Origin: Ecdyonurus torrentis
Taxonomy: Eukaryota > Arthropoda > Insecta > Ephemeroptera > Heptageniidae
NCBI GenBank assembly: GCA_949318235.1
Contig: OX439137.1
Span: 3,129,037 to 3,193,036, forward strand
DNA: 64,000 nucleotides
Reading direction: 5' to 3'
The notes below the pieces were generated by a model. It saw only the letters and a program-made list of their open reading frames with translations. It was not told where the DNA came from and searched no databases. Of this stretch, positions 1-24,279 are shown piece by piece. A program made the position numbers and the translations under genes. The stretch's first letter is position 1, and every line of letters begins with the position of its first letter.

Positions 1-511
1 ATTAACTATACCGATCCTCCATATCGTTTTTTAAAAAGTATTGAGCAAAGAAAAAAAATAATTTACATAAGTTTATTTTTACAATAAAATAAATTATGAA
101 GTAGCTATACAGTATATATATTTTTTATACGTTTAAGCACGACTGCATTTTTAATATACTCCTAAGTTTATATTTGTATATATATATTTTTTACGATTTG
201 TCTAAAAGACGATCATTATTTAATTTACGAGTTTTTTTTAACGTAATTTTTATTGTTAAGGAAATAGGGTACCAACATAGGTCAAAATTAGTCACTTTGC
301 ATTACTTAAAAGTTTTTCTGCATGCATTTCATGCGACCACAAAAATAATATTCAATTAAACTTCCGTTTCTACTTACTACGCATATGCGCAGTACGTTGA
401 AACGGAAGCGGATGTGAGCATAATCGCTTAAAGTCGGCCTTAAAATATTTGTCCTTTATCAGTCCATATAACCCCAGTTTGTGAGGCTAAAGACGTGTTA
501 AAATTTTTTTT

Positions 512-700
512 TTTAAAAAAATGCATTACTTCTGTCTTTAGTTACGAATCCTATAACCTATTTGAGAAAACTTTTGAGCAGTTAAAATAATGCATCTTAG
601 CAAATTATTTTAGTTGCTTATAATAACTCATAAGTGTTAACATTCTCTCAAATAAGTTAGGATTCGTAACTGAAGTAATGCACCCTTTTTTTGAGTGTAA
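512..700. mobile_element. MITE family I, short copy
   Basis: Inverted arms AATGCATTACTTCTGTCTTT plus GTTACGAATCCTATAACC and the complement near 655-695. Contains TAAAATAATGCAT and TTATAATAACTCATAAG. Confidence 0.78.
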
Positions 701-712
701 TGGCATGTTTTG

Positions 713-749
<37 letters not shown>

Positions 750-911
750 CAATAATGCATGATTTTTTTTTTTTTTTTTTTTTTGATAGCAAATGCAACA
801 TAATTTTGTATGTGACCTACCCCCTTAAACCAGAGTATTTTAAAGAACTTTGATATGTAATAACACAGAAATAAACTAAAATTTACATGAAAGTTCTTCA
901 AATTTATACCT

Positions 912-946
<35 letters not shown>

Positions 947-1227
947 TCTACGTATTATTTAGAATACATGAAGATTTTGTTTTTAAGATTTATTTGTTAT
1001 TACATACATTTACCATTATTTATTATTACATTTTACGTTTCATGAACTATTTTCTTTTTATTTTAATATATATTTTTTATATATAATTTATTTTAGCATT
1101 TTTGTTTTTGGTAGTATAAGCGATGTATTTTGTATATATTATGTTTGAAAATTTTGGTTTGAAATTGATATTGATTTAAGATTCTGGGATAAATATTGAA
1201 AATGTGGGCTAAAACAGACAAAAATTA

Positions 1228-1266
<39 letters not shown>

Positions 1267-2025
1267 GCAGTTTTTAATTTTTTTTTTTTAAATTACACCT
1301 CTGAAATCAACAGAAATTGCTGTTTATTGCTTCTTTCTATTGATGCGTTTTTTTTTACAAGTAAAAACTAAGAATTCAGAAATAATTTTTTATTTGTATT
1401 AGTATTTGTTAATATTGTTTAAAATTTATATATTTCACTTGCACTCTTTCTCTTTTAACCAAAAGTATATATCTTTATAATGAGTTTATTAGTGATAATT
1501 TGACGAATTTTGAAATAAAAATTTTATTTTAAAAATTTTAGACCATCATATTTTTATACTTTAACCCAGAATCTGATAATTAAACTGAACTTAACTGTAA
1601 TGTCATAAATTTCCTAAAATTATGTTACTTAAAAAAAAAACTTTTTAAATTACATATTTTAAAAAAATACTGCAAAACCAAAAATTATTAAAAATGTCAA
1701 AATTATTATTTGATTTTTATTTTATGATATTTTTTTATATAAAATTTTCCACAATGAACAACTTAATTTTGAATGTAGTTTATTGTGATATTAATATTTA
1801 CAAAATGTTTCTTAGGTATAGTGTACTTGGGTATTTTGAGCATTATACAAAATGATATTAACAAGTTTTTATCTAGGTTTTTACTATTGGAAGGATTTTA
1901 TTTATTTTTTAAGTACTTTAAAAAAAAAAAAAATTCAATAGAAAACTTGCAGAAAGGAAGCTAAGTATATAAAAAATAGTTAAAAATATTTTAGAAAACT
2001 GAATTACTATCAATTACTGCACATC

Positions 2026-2061
<36 letters not shown>

Positions 2062-2084
2062 AAAAATTAGATTTCCTCACGGAC
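695..2084. other. No gene seen
   Basis: Very AT-rich, several A/T runs and the TTTA repeat. I see no exon or recognisable element. Confidence 0.6.
904..945. repeat. (TTTA)n microsatellite
   Basis: About ten TTTA units in an otherwise featureless AT-rich stretch. Confidence 0.95.
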
Positions 2085-2225
2085 AAAAATAATAACGTAT
2101 AATAATTATGCTGGCTCATTTTCAGCTGAATTTGTTCCATACAGCATAATTATTGCTATGTTGCATAATAACTATGTTATAATGCATAAATATTAAATCG
2201 TACAACACAATTATTAATGCTGTTT
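2085..2225. mobile_element. Remnant of a TACACGGA-ended MITE family (BB)
   Basis: GGACAAAAATAATAACGTAT and AATTATGCTGGCTCATTTTC recur, mostly inverted, at 4722-4805, 24600-24843 and in weaker form at 43206-43345 and 60498-60640. The CACGGA end resembles that of family B. Confidence 0.6.
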
Positions 2226-2295
2226 TAATTTGGAAAAATTTATTCTTTATAATGACATCAGCACAAATTACGGAATTTATTCTTTCCATGCGGCT

Positions 2296-2632
2296 TTAAA
2301 GGAATAGACCAGAGAAAATCAAAAGCATTTATATCACAAAACACTTGATGGGACTTACATAAATAATTTTAGTTTGTCTCAAAACCCAACTGTAGCTCCG
2401 TAGCAGTGATCAGAAATTTCAATTTATACAACCCGCACAACATTTTCATACTAATTTTTGCATGTTTCTGACGTCATAAACATGAATACTTACACAAATT
2501 GCATACTTTACAGTACTTTCACGTTCTCTCGTGGGGCTACATTCTGGTAAAAATTATCAACGGTTTTGAAGATCCTATTTCGTGTTTATTCATTAAAGAG
2601 CACATGTTGTTTTATTTGGTTTATGTCTTTAA
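2296..2632. mobile_element. MITE family D, copy at 2.3 kb
   Basis: TTAA-bounded, 337 bp, ends AAGGAATAGACCAGAG and GGTTTATGTCTTTAA. It carries the family blocks GTAGCAGTGATCAGAAA, TTTCTGACGTCATAAACATG, CTCTCGTGGGGCTACATTC and GGTAAAAATTATCA. Confidence 0.9.
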
Positions 2633-3149
2633 GAAATAATGGTTGTTGTGGTCTGTATTTTATACGTAAAAAAAAAAAAAAAAAAAAAGTTGACGTATTT
2701 TTTTCTTCTTTCCTGAACCTTTTTTGCAAGTTTTCTATTTGTAATTTTGCCCATGCTTCATCAGCTAAAATATTAAATACAATTTTGTCTTCTATATGGC
2801 AGCAGTTAATTAATATTTCTAAAATACATTTTAAATATTCTATTAATATCTAAAAAGGGACGTTTAAATTTTATTTTTTCTTTCTAAAATTTTTATGTAA
2901 TTTTATTCTTATACAAAAATTATCATTCACGGTAAATCTTTTCGATATTTCTCGGCACTTTTTTTACTATGCGACCTGCGCAAAAACCCTTTCCATATTT
3001 ATACAAGCACTTTTTTTCATTTTTATATCATAAAGCAACAAAGCTTATACATGTAATGAGTTTTCCAATTATAATACATAAATATTGGTGGTAAAATTTT
3101 AAAAACACTCTATACAAAAAATAGACATCATGCGAAGTTCAAAAGTGCT
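2633..3149. other. No gene seen
   Basis: AT-rich sequence between a D copy and the satellite, with an A20 run near 2669. Nothing recognised. Confidence 0.6.
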
Positions 3150-3740
3150 AAAGCAAACGTATGTGAAATATACACAAGTAATGCCGTAAATAAACGTATA
3201 CAAAGTTTACAGCACCGTAGCTACATGCTTGTGAAATTTACAGGGCCATAATCAAACACATGCAAGGTTCACAGTGCTGTAAATTTTCAGTTGTGAAGTT
3301 CACAGAACTGTAATCAATCGTATACGAAGTTCACAGTGCCGTAGCTACACATTTGTGAAATTTACAGTGCCGTAATCAAACGTATACAATGTTCACTGCA
3401 CTGTAGCTACACATTTTGTGAAGTTCACAGGGCCGTAATCAAACGTATACGAAGTTCACAATGCCGTAACTACACATTTGTGAAGTTCACATGGTCGTAA
3501 TCAATCGTATACAAGATTCACAGCACCGTAGCTACACATTTGTGAAGTTCACAGGGCCGTAATCAAACGTATACAAGATTCACAGCACAGCAACTGATCG
3601 TGTGAAGTTCACAGGGCCGTAATTAAACGTATACGAGGTTCACAGTGCCGTAACTACACATTTGTGAAGTTCACGTAACTACACATTTATGAAGTTTCCA
3701 GGACTGTGATCAAATGTTTACAAGGCCGTAACCAAACGTA
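3150..3740. repeat. Dimeric 31-bp satellite, about 9-10 dimers
   Basis: Two related 31-bp monomers alternate: GAAGTTCACAGGGCCGTAAT CAAACGTATAC-type and GAAGTTCACAGTGCCGTAGC TACACATTTGT-type. They give a period of about 62 bp that decays at both edges. The unit boundaries carry CGTATAC and ACACATTTGTGA. Confidence 0.9.
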
Positions 3741-4013
3741 GTTGGTCGTAAGATTCCCATCAAGATAACACAGTCAACGTAGATTTGTCGTAAGTGTTTA
3801 TTACGGCGCTGTAATCTCGCATTCATGATGTTTACAAAAATTATAATTTTAATTATATATTTTTAAATTTAATCAAGGTAAAAATTGTTAAAATTTCGAT
3901 ACACTTTTACAAACTTCTATATACAAAGCACTCATAAAATACGACAAACTTTACAAAAAAATGCAGAATTTTACAAACATTATAATTGAAAATTAAATTT
4001 AGAGCATATTAAA

Positions 4014-4053
<40 letters not shown>

Positions 4054-4635
4054 GCATATCTTGTTCTCTTGATCAGATTGTTTCAGGTTGCAAGAAAAGA
4101 GACAAAATCAATTTTGCAACTTTTAAAATTTACTGTATTTTGTTTTAAAAACAATTTTCTTTCATCAATCCAGTTGGTGCTTTTTAATTATCACACTTTT
4201 AATTATTGTTCAACATGATTTTTTTGTCAACCGACATTTTTATTCCATTTTTCTGTTACTTTTTACCATAAATACAAAATAGTTTTATCCAACACTTAAT
4301 TCCAATATCATTTTACACGTCTTCCGACTCTCGGCCCATTTTTTATACAAGTGATAATTCAATTGAAAATTTCGGCAAGAATATATATTACGAAATTTAC
4401 TGTACTGTATATATATACAGCATTTAAATAATGTTATTGTAGCATAATGATGATAAATTAGATTAATATAAATATGTTGTACTATATAATAATAACAATA
4501 AATTATTTTTATTACCAGGCCAAAATACGTACAAATACAAATAGTACCCACTTACATATGGTCCTATGCTTTGTATAGCACACTGTACTATATATTATTA
4601 ACTATATGCTTTGTATAGCACAGTTATTATGCATC

Positions 4636-4720
<85 letters not shown>

Positions 4721-4849
4721 GCTGTATACATATGCTGTATTGAACAAATTGTGCTGAAAATAAGCTAGCATAAATATTACGTAATTATTTTGGTACGTGT
4801 ATTACTATTTTTAGTACTCCACAAGCGGTTTTCACAAATTTATTGCAAA
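3741..4849. other. No gene seen
   Basis: AT-rich sequence with an A30 run at 4021, a duplicated TATGCTTTGTATAGCACA (4566 and 4604) and the (AT)n tract at 4639-4714. Nothing coding recognised. Confidence 0.6.
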
Positions 4850-4976
4850 AGGTCTGTTCACACAATGACACGTAAATTACGTATACAACTCTTCCGTGAA
4901 AAATACAACAATCAATTTTATTATGACTTTTACGGGAAAGTTACGTGAATTTACGCGTCCTTGTGAACAGCCCATA
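4850..4976. mobile_element. Short foldback MITE
   Basis: AGGTCTGTTCACACAATGAC and CGTCCTTGTGAACAGCCC form the ends. The inner arms contain ACGTAAATTACGT and TTACGTGAATTTACG. Confidence 0.7.
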
Positions 4977-5546
4977 ATGTAAAAGTAAGCTACAAAAAAA
5001 AAAAAAAAAATTTAAGCTATTTTCAAATTCTCTTAAAAAAAAAATGGAAGGTGAATTCACGTCTAAAATATTGAATTTTGTATAAGAATTGGCCAACCAA
5101 AGACAAAAAAAAAAAATAATAATAATAATAATAATAAAAAAATAAATAAATAAATATAAATAAAAAAACGTGTTTTTTATGCACATGTGCATAATACTTT
5201 TGAAAAAAGCTAACCAATTAAAAAAATGACAAACATTATAAAAATGCTGAAGTAACAATAAATTCTCGTATTTTGTGAAGAAATAATATTTTGAGATATA
5301 TTTCCACCAGTTTTGACACACAGAAAGTCGGAAAGACATGTAACTGACGAATTCATACAATTTTTAATACAGATATTACAATTAAAATAATTATACACTT
5401 TTCTTTTTAATTATTAAAAAAAGGTGCCAAAAATATTAAAATACATTTTTTCTAAAAAATAAATTAAATATTAAACATATAAAAAACTAAAAACCAATTA
5501 AAATGTAATATATAATATCAAAATATGACTTTATATTATTTAAAAA

Positions 5547-6099
5547 TACACGGAAAATAAATATAATACTCAATGCAAGTAAATACAGTAGGTAGACATA
5601 TAACCTAGAACATAGGTATTATTATACTACAATAATACTTAAAGGCGTAGAACACCTTGAACAAAAAACATGTCTAGTAACATATACCTTAATATCAACG
5701 TTGATTTGACCGGAATCATTGATTTCTATTTTATTTTCCATTCACAAAATGACAGCTGCGGGTTTGTGACGTCACAGCTCACCTGTTTCCGCACACGTGG
5801 ACTAGTAAGCTGTGACGTCATAAACATATATGCACCTGACATTTTGTAAATGGAAAATAAATTAGAAATCAATGATTCCGGTCAAAATAACGTTGATATT
5901 TAGGTTTGTTAAGCGATATTAGGCAAGTTTTTTGTTCAAGGTGTTCTACGCTTTTAATGCAGGTGCAATATGCTACAATAAAGGTGTGACTTACTTAGAT
6001 TAAGTGGTATTGTAGTTTATAACTACCTGTTCCAAATTATAGTGTACCTATTGCAAAATACAGGATACCTGTCATAGGTAGTATTTTTTTTTCCGTGTA
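5547..6099. mobile_element. MITE family B, copy 1 (interrupted by MITE A)
   Basis: Ends TACACGGAAAA and TTTTCCGTGTA. It shares about 200 bp with 35739-36259 (GGTAGACATATAACCTAGAA and GTGTACCTATTGCAAAATAC blocks). Family A copy 1 sits inside. Confidence 0.75.
5639..5957. mobile_element. MITE family A, copy 1 (nested in family B)
   Basis: Foldback element about 319 bp long, bounded by TTAA. The left end is AAGGCGTAGAACACCTTGAA and the right end its inverse. It is symmetrical around a GC-rich centre holding GTGACGTCACAGCTC and its near inverse. It interrupts family B; the B copy at 36.06 kb shows the same site unoccupied. No reading frame. Confidence 0.92.
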
Positions 6100-6576
6100 A
6101 TAATAAAGGTACATAATTAAAAATTATAGATAGGAAAACAAAGAATTGTGTTTTAATTGGTGACCCAATGCTTTAGGCACATTTTGGGTAGTTGTTTATT
6201 GGGTCATATACTGAAGACCATACAAAGGTCACATGAACCAGAGATTAAACCTATGAACCTATTGAGATGTACACTCCTCCTGAATAAATTTGACTAAATA
6301 AATAAATTTGAATAAATAAATAAATAATAGCATTTTTTTATTATGTAAGTTTTGACGATTGTTTCTAAATGTCTATGTTTGTAGATGTGAACCTTGGCAG
6401 ATGTAGCATTGTTTTTGTATACTGATTGTATAGGAGAGAGAAATGACTTTTTTTTTTTTTAATTTTGACCGCTTGCGTTAAAGTTTCCCGATATATTTAA
6501 CATTTGGAGAGATTAACGTATGCTTCGGTCACATTTATTTGGTCAGAGTGTACATATTGGATTTAAGATTGGGCAT

Positions 6577-6670
6577 GTACACTCTCATACATAATAAAGT
6601 TAATATAAAAGAAAATGCCACTTCCTAAGGAAATCATTCACGATTTTCACGCTGCTCTTACCTGAAAATG

Positions 6671-6705
<35 letters not shown>

Positions 6706-6761
6706 TTCATTAGGAAGCGGCATCATCTTTGGTGTTAACTTTACGTCACCCAAGAGTGTAC
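6577..6761. mobile_element. Foldback MITE with GTACACTC ends
   Basis: GTACACTCTC and AAGAGTGTAC ends. Inner arms ATGCCACTTCCTAAGGAA and TTCATTAGGAAGCGGCAT; a T27 run lies in the loop. Confidence 0.78.
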
Positions 6762-7137
6762 ACAATTATGATCATATATTTTATATACCATTTAAATACA
6801 GCGCATTCATTGCGTATTTTCACCCGCCTATTAGATAGAATGCATTTCAAAATTTATGAAGCAGCCTCTATATTATAAGATGCTGTATACAATATGTATA
6901 CTGAATAATAAATACATAAAATTAAATAAAAATTCTTTGTTTTCTTTCAAGTCTCAAAACTATACAATTTATAATATTAACAACAACATTAATAAGAAAC
7001 AAAACACAACTAAAAAAAAAAAAAAAAAAAAAGATAAAAAATAATTCAACATTGAAAAAATAAAATAAATATTTTCTTAAATTTTAACTAACATTCTAAT
7101 TTAGAGACCGGATTTTTGGGTAAAAAATTTCAACTAC

Positions 7138-7174
<37 letters not shown>

Positions 7175-7235
7175 CTGCTGCTTTTTTTTTTACCTACTGC
7201 AAGTTTCATAAGTATTTTATTTCTACCTCTATATA

Positions 7236-7536
7236 GGGTGTGTACGCGTGACGTCATTCTGAGTGCTTTTCGATGCTCTTCTTGAGCAATAAATAACATC
7301 TCAGCATAGGACAAACGAAGTTTTTGGCTATTTTCTTTAGAAAATTAGCTATTTTTTGGTCATTATTATTTTTCTTGCATACTTGTGGTACTAATTTAAC
7401 CTGTTAACAACATCAATGCTCTCAAAAATATTTCGAAGTATTTTTAAACTGGCAAAATGTGTTATTTTCCTTTACTATGGCCAATGTTATTTAGTACTCA
7501 CTTATGGCGTCGACTTTAACATGAATGAAACCACCC
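7236..7536. mobile_element. MITE family C, copy 7.2 kb
   Basis: About 300 bp between TA dinucleotides. The left end is GGGTGTGTACGCGTGACGTC, the right end ATGAATGAAACCACCC. Family blocks: AGCATAGGACAAAC, GTTAACAACATCAATGCTCT, AAACTGGCAAAATG. Confidence 0.9.
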
Positions 7537-7563
7537 TATATATCTTCAATCTGAGAGTATCAA

Positions 7564-7839
7564 AGTGGTTTCATTCATATAAAAGTCGACGCCATAAGTG
7601 AGCACTAAATAACATGGGCTGATATAGGAAAATGAAACATTTTCAGTTTAAAAATACAAAGCAATATTATTGATATTGTTAACAGGTTAAATTTTACATA
7701 TGTGACAAAAATACTAATACAAAAAAAATTAACTAATTGCCAAATAGAGGGGAAAAGTTTACCCTATGCCGAGCGATGTTATTAATTACTCCAATATGGC
7801 GTCGAAGCGCATTTAGTATGACGTCATCCACATACACCC
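7564..7839. mobile_element. MITE family C, copy 7.6 kb, opposite orientation
   Basis: Runs GTGGTTTCATTCATATAAAA to ATGACGTCATCCACATACAC. With the 7.2-kb copy it makes an inverted pair 28 bp apart. Confidence 0.88.
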
Positions 7840-8370
7840 TCTACAGTAGATTGTAGAGCAACGATCCTAACTATGAAACTTGCTGGAGTAACCGACATGG
7901 TAAAAATCCGGTCAAAAAATAATAATAATAATAAAAAAAAAAGTTAAAAATTAAAAACAAATTTTTTTAAGGACGAAAATAAAAATTAAGAGAAATAATT
8001 TTTTATGGCATAAAAACCTCATATAAAGATATTTACATATATTTCTATGGCAAATCTATTTACTATGAAAAATTAACAATTAAAGAAAAACACAATGTAT
8101 ACAAAGATTTTATTTAGCAAATATTTAAGAAATCTTATGTAAGAGATATAAAAATAATTGTCATTTTATTTAGAAATAAAAAAATGAGTAATTTCTATAT
8201 ATTTTTTTATGGTTAATTAGATCAAATATGGCGAATTTGGCACCAAAGTTTTTGGATATAATACGTAAAAAAGATGATTTTTTTAACTATTGCTAAATGG
8301 CCATTTATTCTTCAGCAAATTTATGAATTAAAAAAAAATAAATAAAGTTTTAGGTTTATGTGTAATACAT

Positions 8371-8668
8371 TTAAAGGCGTAGAACACCTTGAACGAAAAA
8401 GTTGTGTAGTATCCTAACAAATCTGAAAATCAACGTTGATTTGGCCGAAGTCATTAATTTCTAATTTATTTTCCATTCACAAAATGCCGCTGGCAATCAC
8501 TGACGTCACAGCTCGCCTGGTCCATGCACGCGTAAATCGGGCGAGCTGTGACGTTAGTGACCGGCAGCGGCATTTTGTGAATGGAAAATAAATTAGAAAT
8601 AAATGACTTCAGCCAAATCAACGTTGATTTTCAGGTTTGTTAGGATAGATACACAACTATGCCTTTAA
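8371..8668. mobile_element. MITE family A, copy 2
   Basis: TTAA-bounded foldback with the same left end (AGGCGTAGAACACC) and the same central GTCACAGCTCGCC stem. The right terminal repeat has lost about 20 bp between ACAACTAT and GCCTTTAA. Confidence 0.88.
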
Positions 8669-9176
8669 TGATAATGAAATGCAATAGTATAATTTTGGCT
8701 CATTTTTTTAGAGAGACTAACTTGTAAGTATATAAAAAGGGACAAACAAAAATTAAACAGGCACTATATAAGGACCTTTTTACACATGGTGCAATAATTT
8801 TAACATGCAATAATTTTAGTTGCACATAGAATATATTGCATTGTGTACACATGGCTTAACATTTACTATTTTTTCCAATAGCAAACATGTTTTCATAGTA
8901 GTTTAAAATTTAAAAAATTAAATTTGCTCATATTTCTAGATTGAAAATAATTAGGCAAATTATAGACATTTTAGGCGTTTTTTAAATCCTATTTAGGCAA
9001 AATTTAAGTACAACTTAGGCAATATTTTAGAACCCTGTTATTTCTATTATAAAGCAATAAGAGCTATTATATTTTAAGTCTATTTTTTTTTAAAAAGTAA
9101 AAATTTATATATAGCCATAGTTTTAAATTTTCTTTGTAAAATAATGAAGCTAGTAATGGGAGAGCTATGAAGATTT

Positions 9177-9546
9177 GAATCCTTGTTTGTGATTGGCTAA
9201 TGAATTGGACTCCTTGCATATGATTGGATGATAGCATGGGAATCCTTGCTTTTCATTGGAGATGATAGCTTGGACTCGTTGCTTCTTAACAGCCCAAGTA
9301 TCGCTGCTTGATTGGCTAATAGCTTGAACTCCTTGCTTCCTATTCGCTAATACCTTCAGAATCCTGGTTTTCATTGGCTGATAGCCTGGACTTCTTGTTT
9401 TCTATTGGCTGATATAGTCTTGAGAATTCTCGCTTCTGATTGGATGATACCTTATATGGACTTGTTACATTATATTTGACAGATAGCCAGCAATCCATGC
9501 TTTGTGATTGGCTGATAAAATGGAATCCTTAGTTGTGATTGGTTAA
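9177..9546. repeat. 31-bp tandem array of ATTGG (inverted CCAAT) units past the MGAT4 stop
   Basis: About eleven units of the type GATTGGCTAATAGCTTGGAC then TCCTTGCTTCT, mostly 31-32 bp apart, nine or more keeping ATTGG. It lies 106 bp beyond the stop codon, so on the gene's strand it would be in the 3' UTR or flank as CCAAT repeats. Confidence 0.87.
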
Positions 9547-9651
9547 GAAGAAAAGTTTATGGGTATATCACAGAATGACAAAAACAATAAAGTAAGACAA
9601 CTAAAGGAGATTCTTCTAAAATCACCAGCGTGCGCGGTGAGAGGCTTTGGG

Positions 9652-21082
<11,431 letters not shown>

Positions 21083-21128
21083 TGCGCATGCACCTGGAAC
21101 ATATTACATCACGTATAAGTTTTTGAAC

Positions 21129-21621
21129 TTAAAACACATAAGACAACATGTGCTTTTTAATGAATAAACTTGAAATGGGATCTTCAAAACTGTTGACAAT
21201 TTTTACCAGAATGTTAATGTAGCCCCACGAGAGAGCGTGAAAATACAGTAGAGTATGCATTTTGCGTAACTTGTTTCTAACGTCAGAAATATGCAAAAAT
21301 TAGTATGAAAATGTTGTGCAGGTTGAATAAATCGAAATTTTCTGATCACTGCTACGGTTGTACTTTTTAATTTTAAGTAACCTAGTTTCTAATTACAATA
21401 AAACTATTTGGGTTGAGTTGAGATGAGTGAAAAGATGCTTATATGCTTTTGACTCTAAATATGTATGATCTTTGTATTTTTTTTTTTTTTTTAATAAAAC
21501 CCTTTGAAATTGAAAAATTGGGTTACAGTTGGATTTTGAGACAAACTAAAGTTTTTTATGTAAGTCCCATCAAGTGTTTTGTGATGTAAATGCTTATGTT
21601 TTCTTCTTGTCTATGCCTTAA
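21129..21621. mobile_element. MITE family D, copy 21.1 kb, just upstream of MGAT4 exon 1
   Basis: TTAA-bounded D copy in the opposite orientation to the 2.3-kb copy. About 165 bp of unrelated AT-rich sequence (about 21357-21521, including a T14 run) interrupts it at the GCTACGG block. It starts 47 bp upstream of the MGAT4 ATG, so any local promoter or 5' UTR must lie in or beyond it. Confidence 0.88.
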
Positions 21622-22659
21622 TTCAAGTAAATAAAGTAAATGCATACAAACACGTAAAAAATAGCCGAAAAAACAATTGCAAACTTTATAAAAAATTAAG
21701 ACAAAGTGATTTCTTTTTAAGTCTGTACTTAAAAAAGAAACATTACAAATAAATACTTTTTTATAAATTCCAGAAAATTAGCTACTTGAATAAACAATTT
21801 AATTTTTAATTAAGTAAAAAAAAACAGTCCATGAAATTAAATACAATTATCTATCTCATTTAACAAGTACACTTAAAATGTTTAATTAAATCGATTATTT
21901 GTAATCGATAGTTAATCGAGTGTAAAACTGACTTTCTTTTTACGAGAATTTGCAGTTGAAAAATCAATTTTCATGACATTTTGTGAGCAGTTAACCAAAA
22001 ATATGAACGAGAGATAGAAATAGAGAGAGAGAGAGTGAGAGAGAGAGAGAGAGAGCAGTGGAAATGAATGAATGAGTGGTTATGTCGTTCTCTAAATGTA
22101 AAGTTGAATTAAAGAAAGTGACAATCAAAAGTTGCTTGTAAAAAAAAAAAAAAAAAAAAAAATGAATGAATGAATTAATGAAATTCATTAACTACTTTTT
22201 TTTAGTATAGTTTTTTTCCTTCACAGCGATACTATAATTAAGCTAAGAAAACTCCAAATATGTATAATTTTGAGGGGTGTGCACAGGGGCGGTACAATTT
22301 TTAAAAATTTACTCCCATGAAGTCTCTTTTTAACTTTTTAACTCTCTCTCTCTCTCTCTCTCTCCCTCTCTCTCTCTCTCTTTTTTTTACTCTTGTATTT
22401 TATATGGTAACGCTTTAATTTTTTTATAACAGTTATAGGTTATATTCCATTGAATCGACTACTTGCAATGATTTTTTTTTTTTAATTGGTGTAACCTATT
22501 TATTTAAAATAGTTCGTTCATTGCAAGTCGTCTAATAAAAGCAAAAATTATATTAATAAAAGTAGCAAAAAAAAAAAAAAAAAAAGTTAAATGTGAACAG
22601 AATCTTGCATTGCTGCTATTGGTTAGGTAAAAAATAAACTAATTTTGATTTTTGAAATA
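21622..22659. other. No gene seen upstream of MGAT4
   Basis: AT-rich with GA and CT tracts and an ATCGATTA / TAATCGAT motif cluster at 21890-21920. No TATA, initiator or CpG-rich promoter is evident. Confidence 0.5.
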
Positions 22660-22979
22660 TTAAAGCCCTTCTGTAGACTTAAGAACATGCATTTTTATAT
22701 CATTGAAAACAAATTGGGACCTTTGAAAATGATGTTAATTTTTACCAGGACCCAAACGTAAGAGACCACGAAAAGTCTGTAAAGTAGGCAACTCTGACGT
22801 CAGAGTGGCCGCAATACATAAGAAATTGTTGTGCAGGTTGCATATAAGTTGACATTTCTCATTTGTCTTTTTGAAGTTGCAATTGAATGTTAAGTCAAAA
22901 TAAATATGTTTTTACAAATCCCATTTTGTGTTTAAAATCAAGAAAAAGTCAAGTTTCTAGGCCTGGAGAGGGGCTTTAA
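22660..22979. mobile_element. TTAA-bounded MITE related to family D
   Basis: Ends TTAAAGCCCTTCTGTAGAC and GAGAGGGGCTTTAA. The interior keeps diverged D blocks (TTTTTACCAGGACCC, TGACGTCAGAGTGG, TTGTGCAGGTTGCAT). Confidence 0.65.
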
Positions 22980-23242
22980 GCAATAAATGGGTTGTAAAAA
23001 TCGACTAATCGAGTGTTAAGATGTATGTAAATACGAGTATACTTCGTTCATCATCATTTAGTTTATATTTTCACTCCTTCCCTCGTAAAATGTTGACATT
23101 ATTGATCATCTACGTAATATGTATACATACTTGCTGCACCTTATCAACGAATTTCTCTTCCATTCATAATTCTCTGCCATTAGCTTCTATAGCCTCCCTC
23201 ATACATGTCACTTTTTTTATGATGATAAATATGACGTGAATG

Positions 23243-23278
<36 letters not shown>

Positions 23279-23538
23279 TCAAAAAACTTAGTGAAAATAA
23301 AATGTTAAAGTTTTCAATAAGCCAAGTAATAAATAACACATTTTTCTTTAGTATTTACGCTTATCATACACTGAAAAAAAAAATTATCAGTACACTCAGA
23401 AAAAAATTGTTTACTCACAATGTTATAAAAATGTTTAAAAGTGCATATAATGCATTAATTGTGCATTAGATTATTTAGCAAATATGAGTAAATAGTGTGT
23501 CTTAAAACAGGTGTTTTCTTATATAACTCAATATACTG

Positions 23539-23720
23539 ACCGCTTATGTTTACTCAAAATACGGAAAAGGAAGTGCCGGAAGAGGAAACCACGTGACTGT
23601 AAAAGTGGGAGAAAACTTCGCGCTAGCAGCAAGCTAGGTCTGAGCTTCTCCCACTTTTACCATCACGTGGTTTCCTTTTCCAGCACTTCCTTTTCCGCTT
23701 TTTAGCTTTACATAAGCGGT
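23539..23720. mobile_element. MITE family K, copy 23.5 kb
   Basis: 182-bp foldback from ACCGCTTATGTTTAC to TTTACATAAGCGGT, with GGAAACCACGTGACTG and the inverse CATCACGTGGTTTCC. Confidence 0.88.
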
Positions 23721-23754
23721 AATTATCTTCAGTTTCATTGCTACAAGTATACTC

Positions 23755-24279
<525 letters not shown>

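Noticed and set aside
3150..3740. Possible CRISPR array
   Set aside because: The regular 31-bp spacing is a tandem satellite: the between-repeat parts are also alike, there are no unique spacers, and the DNA is eukaryotic.
9177..9546. Possible CRISPR-like or protein repeat array
   Set aside because: Whole units are similar with no unique spacers, and the 69-codon open frame through them has no splice or family support.
21089..21089. Using the upstream ATG as the MGAT4 start
   Set aside because: It is out of frame with exon 2, has poor context, and gives no membrane anchor.
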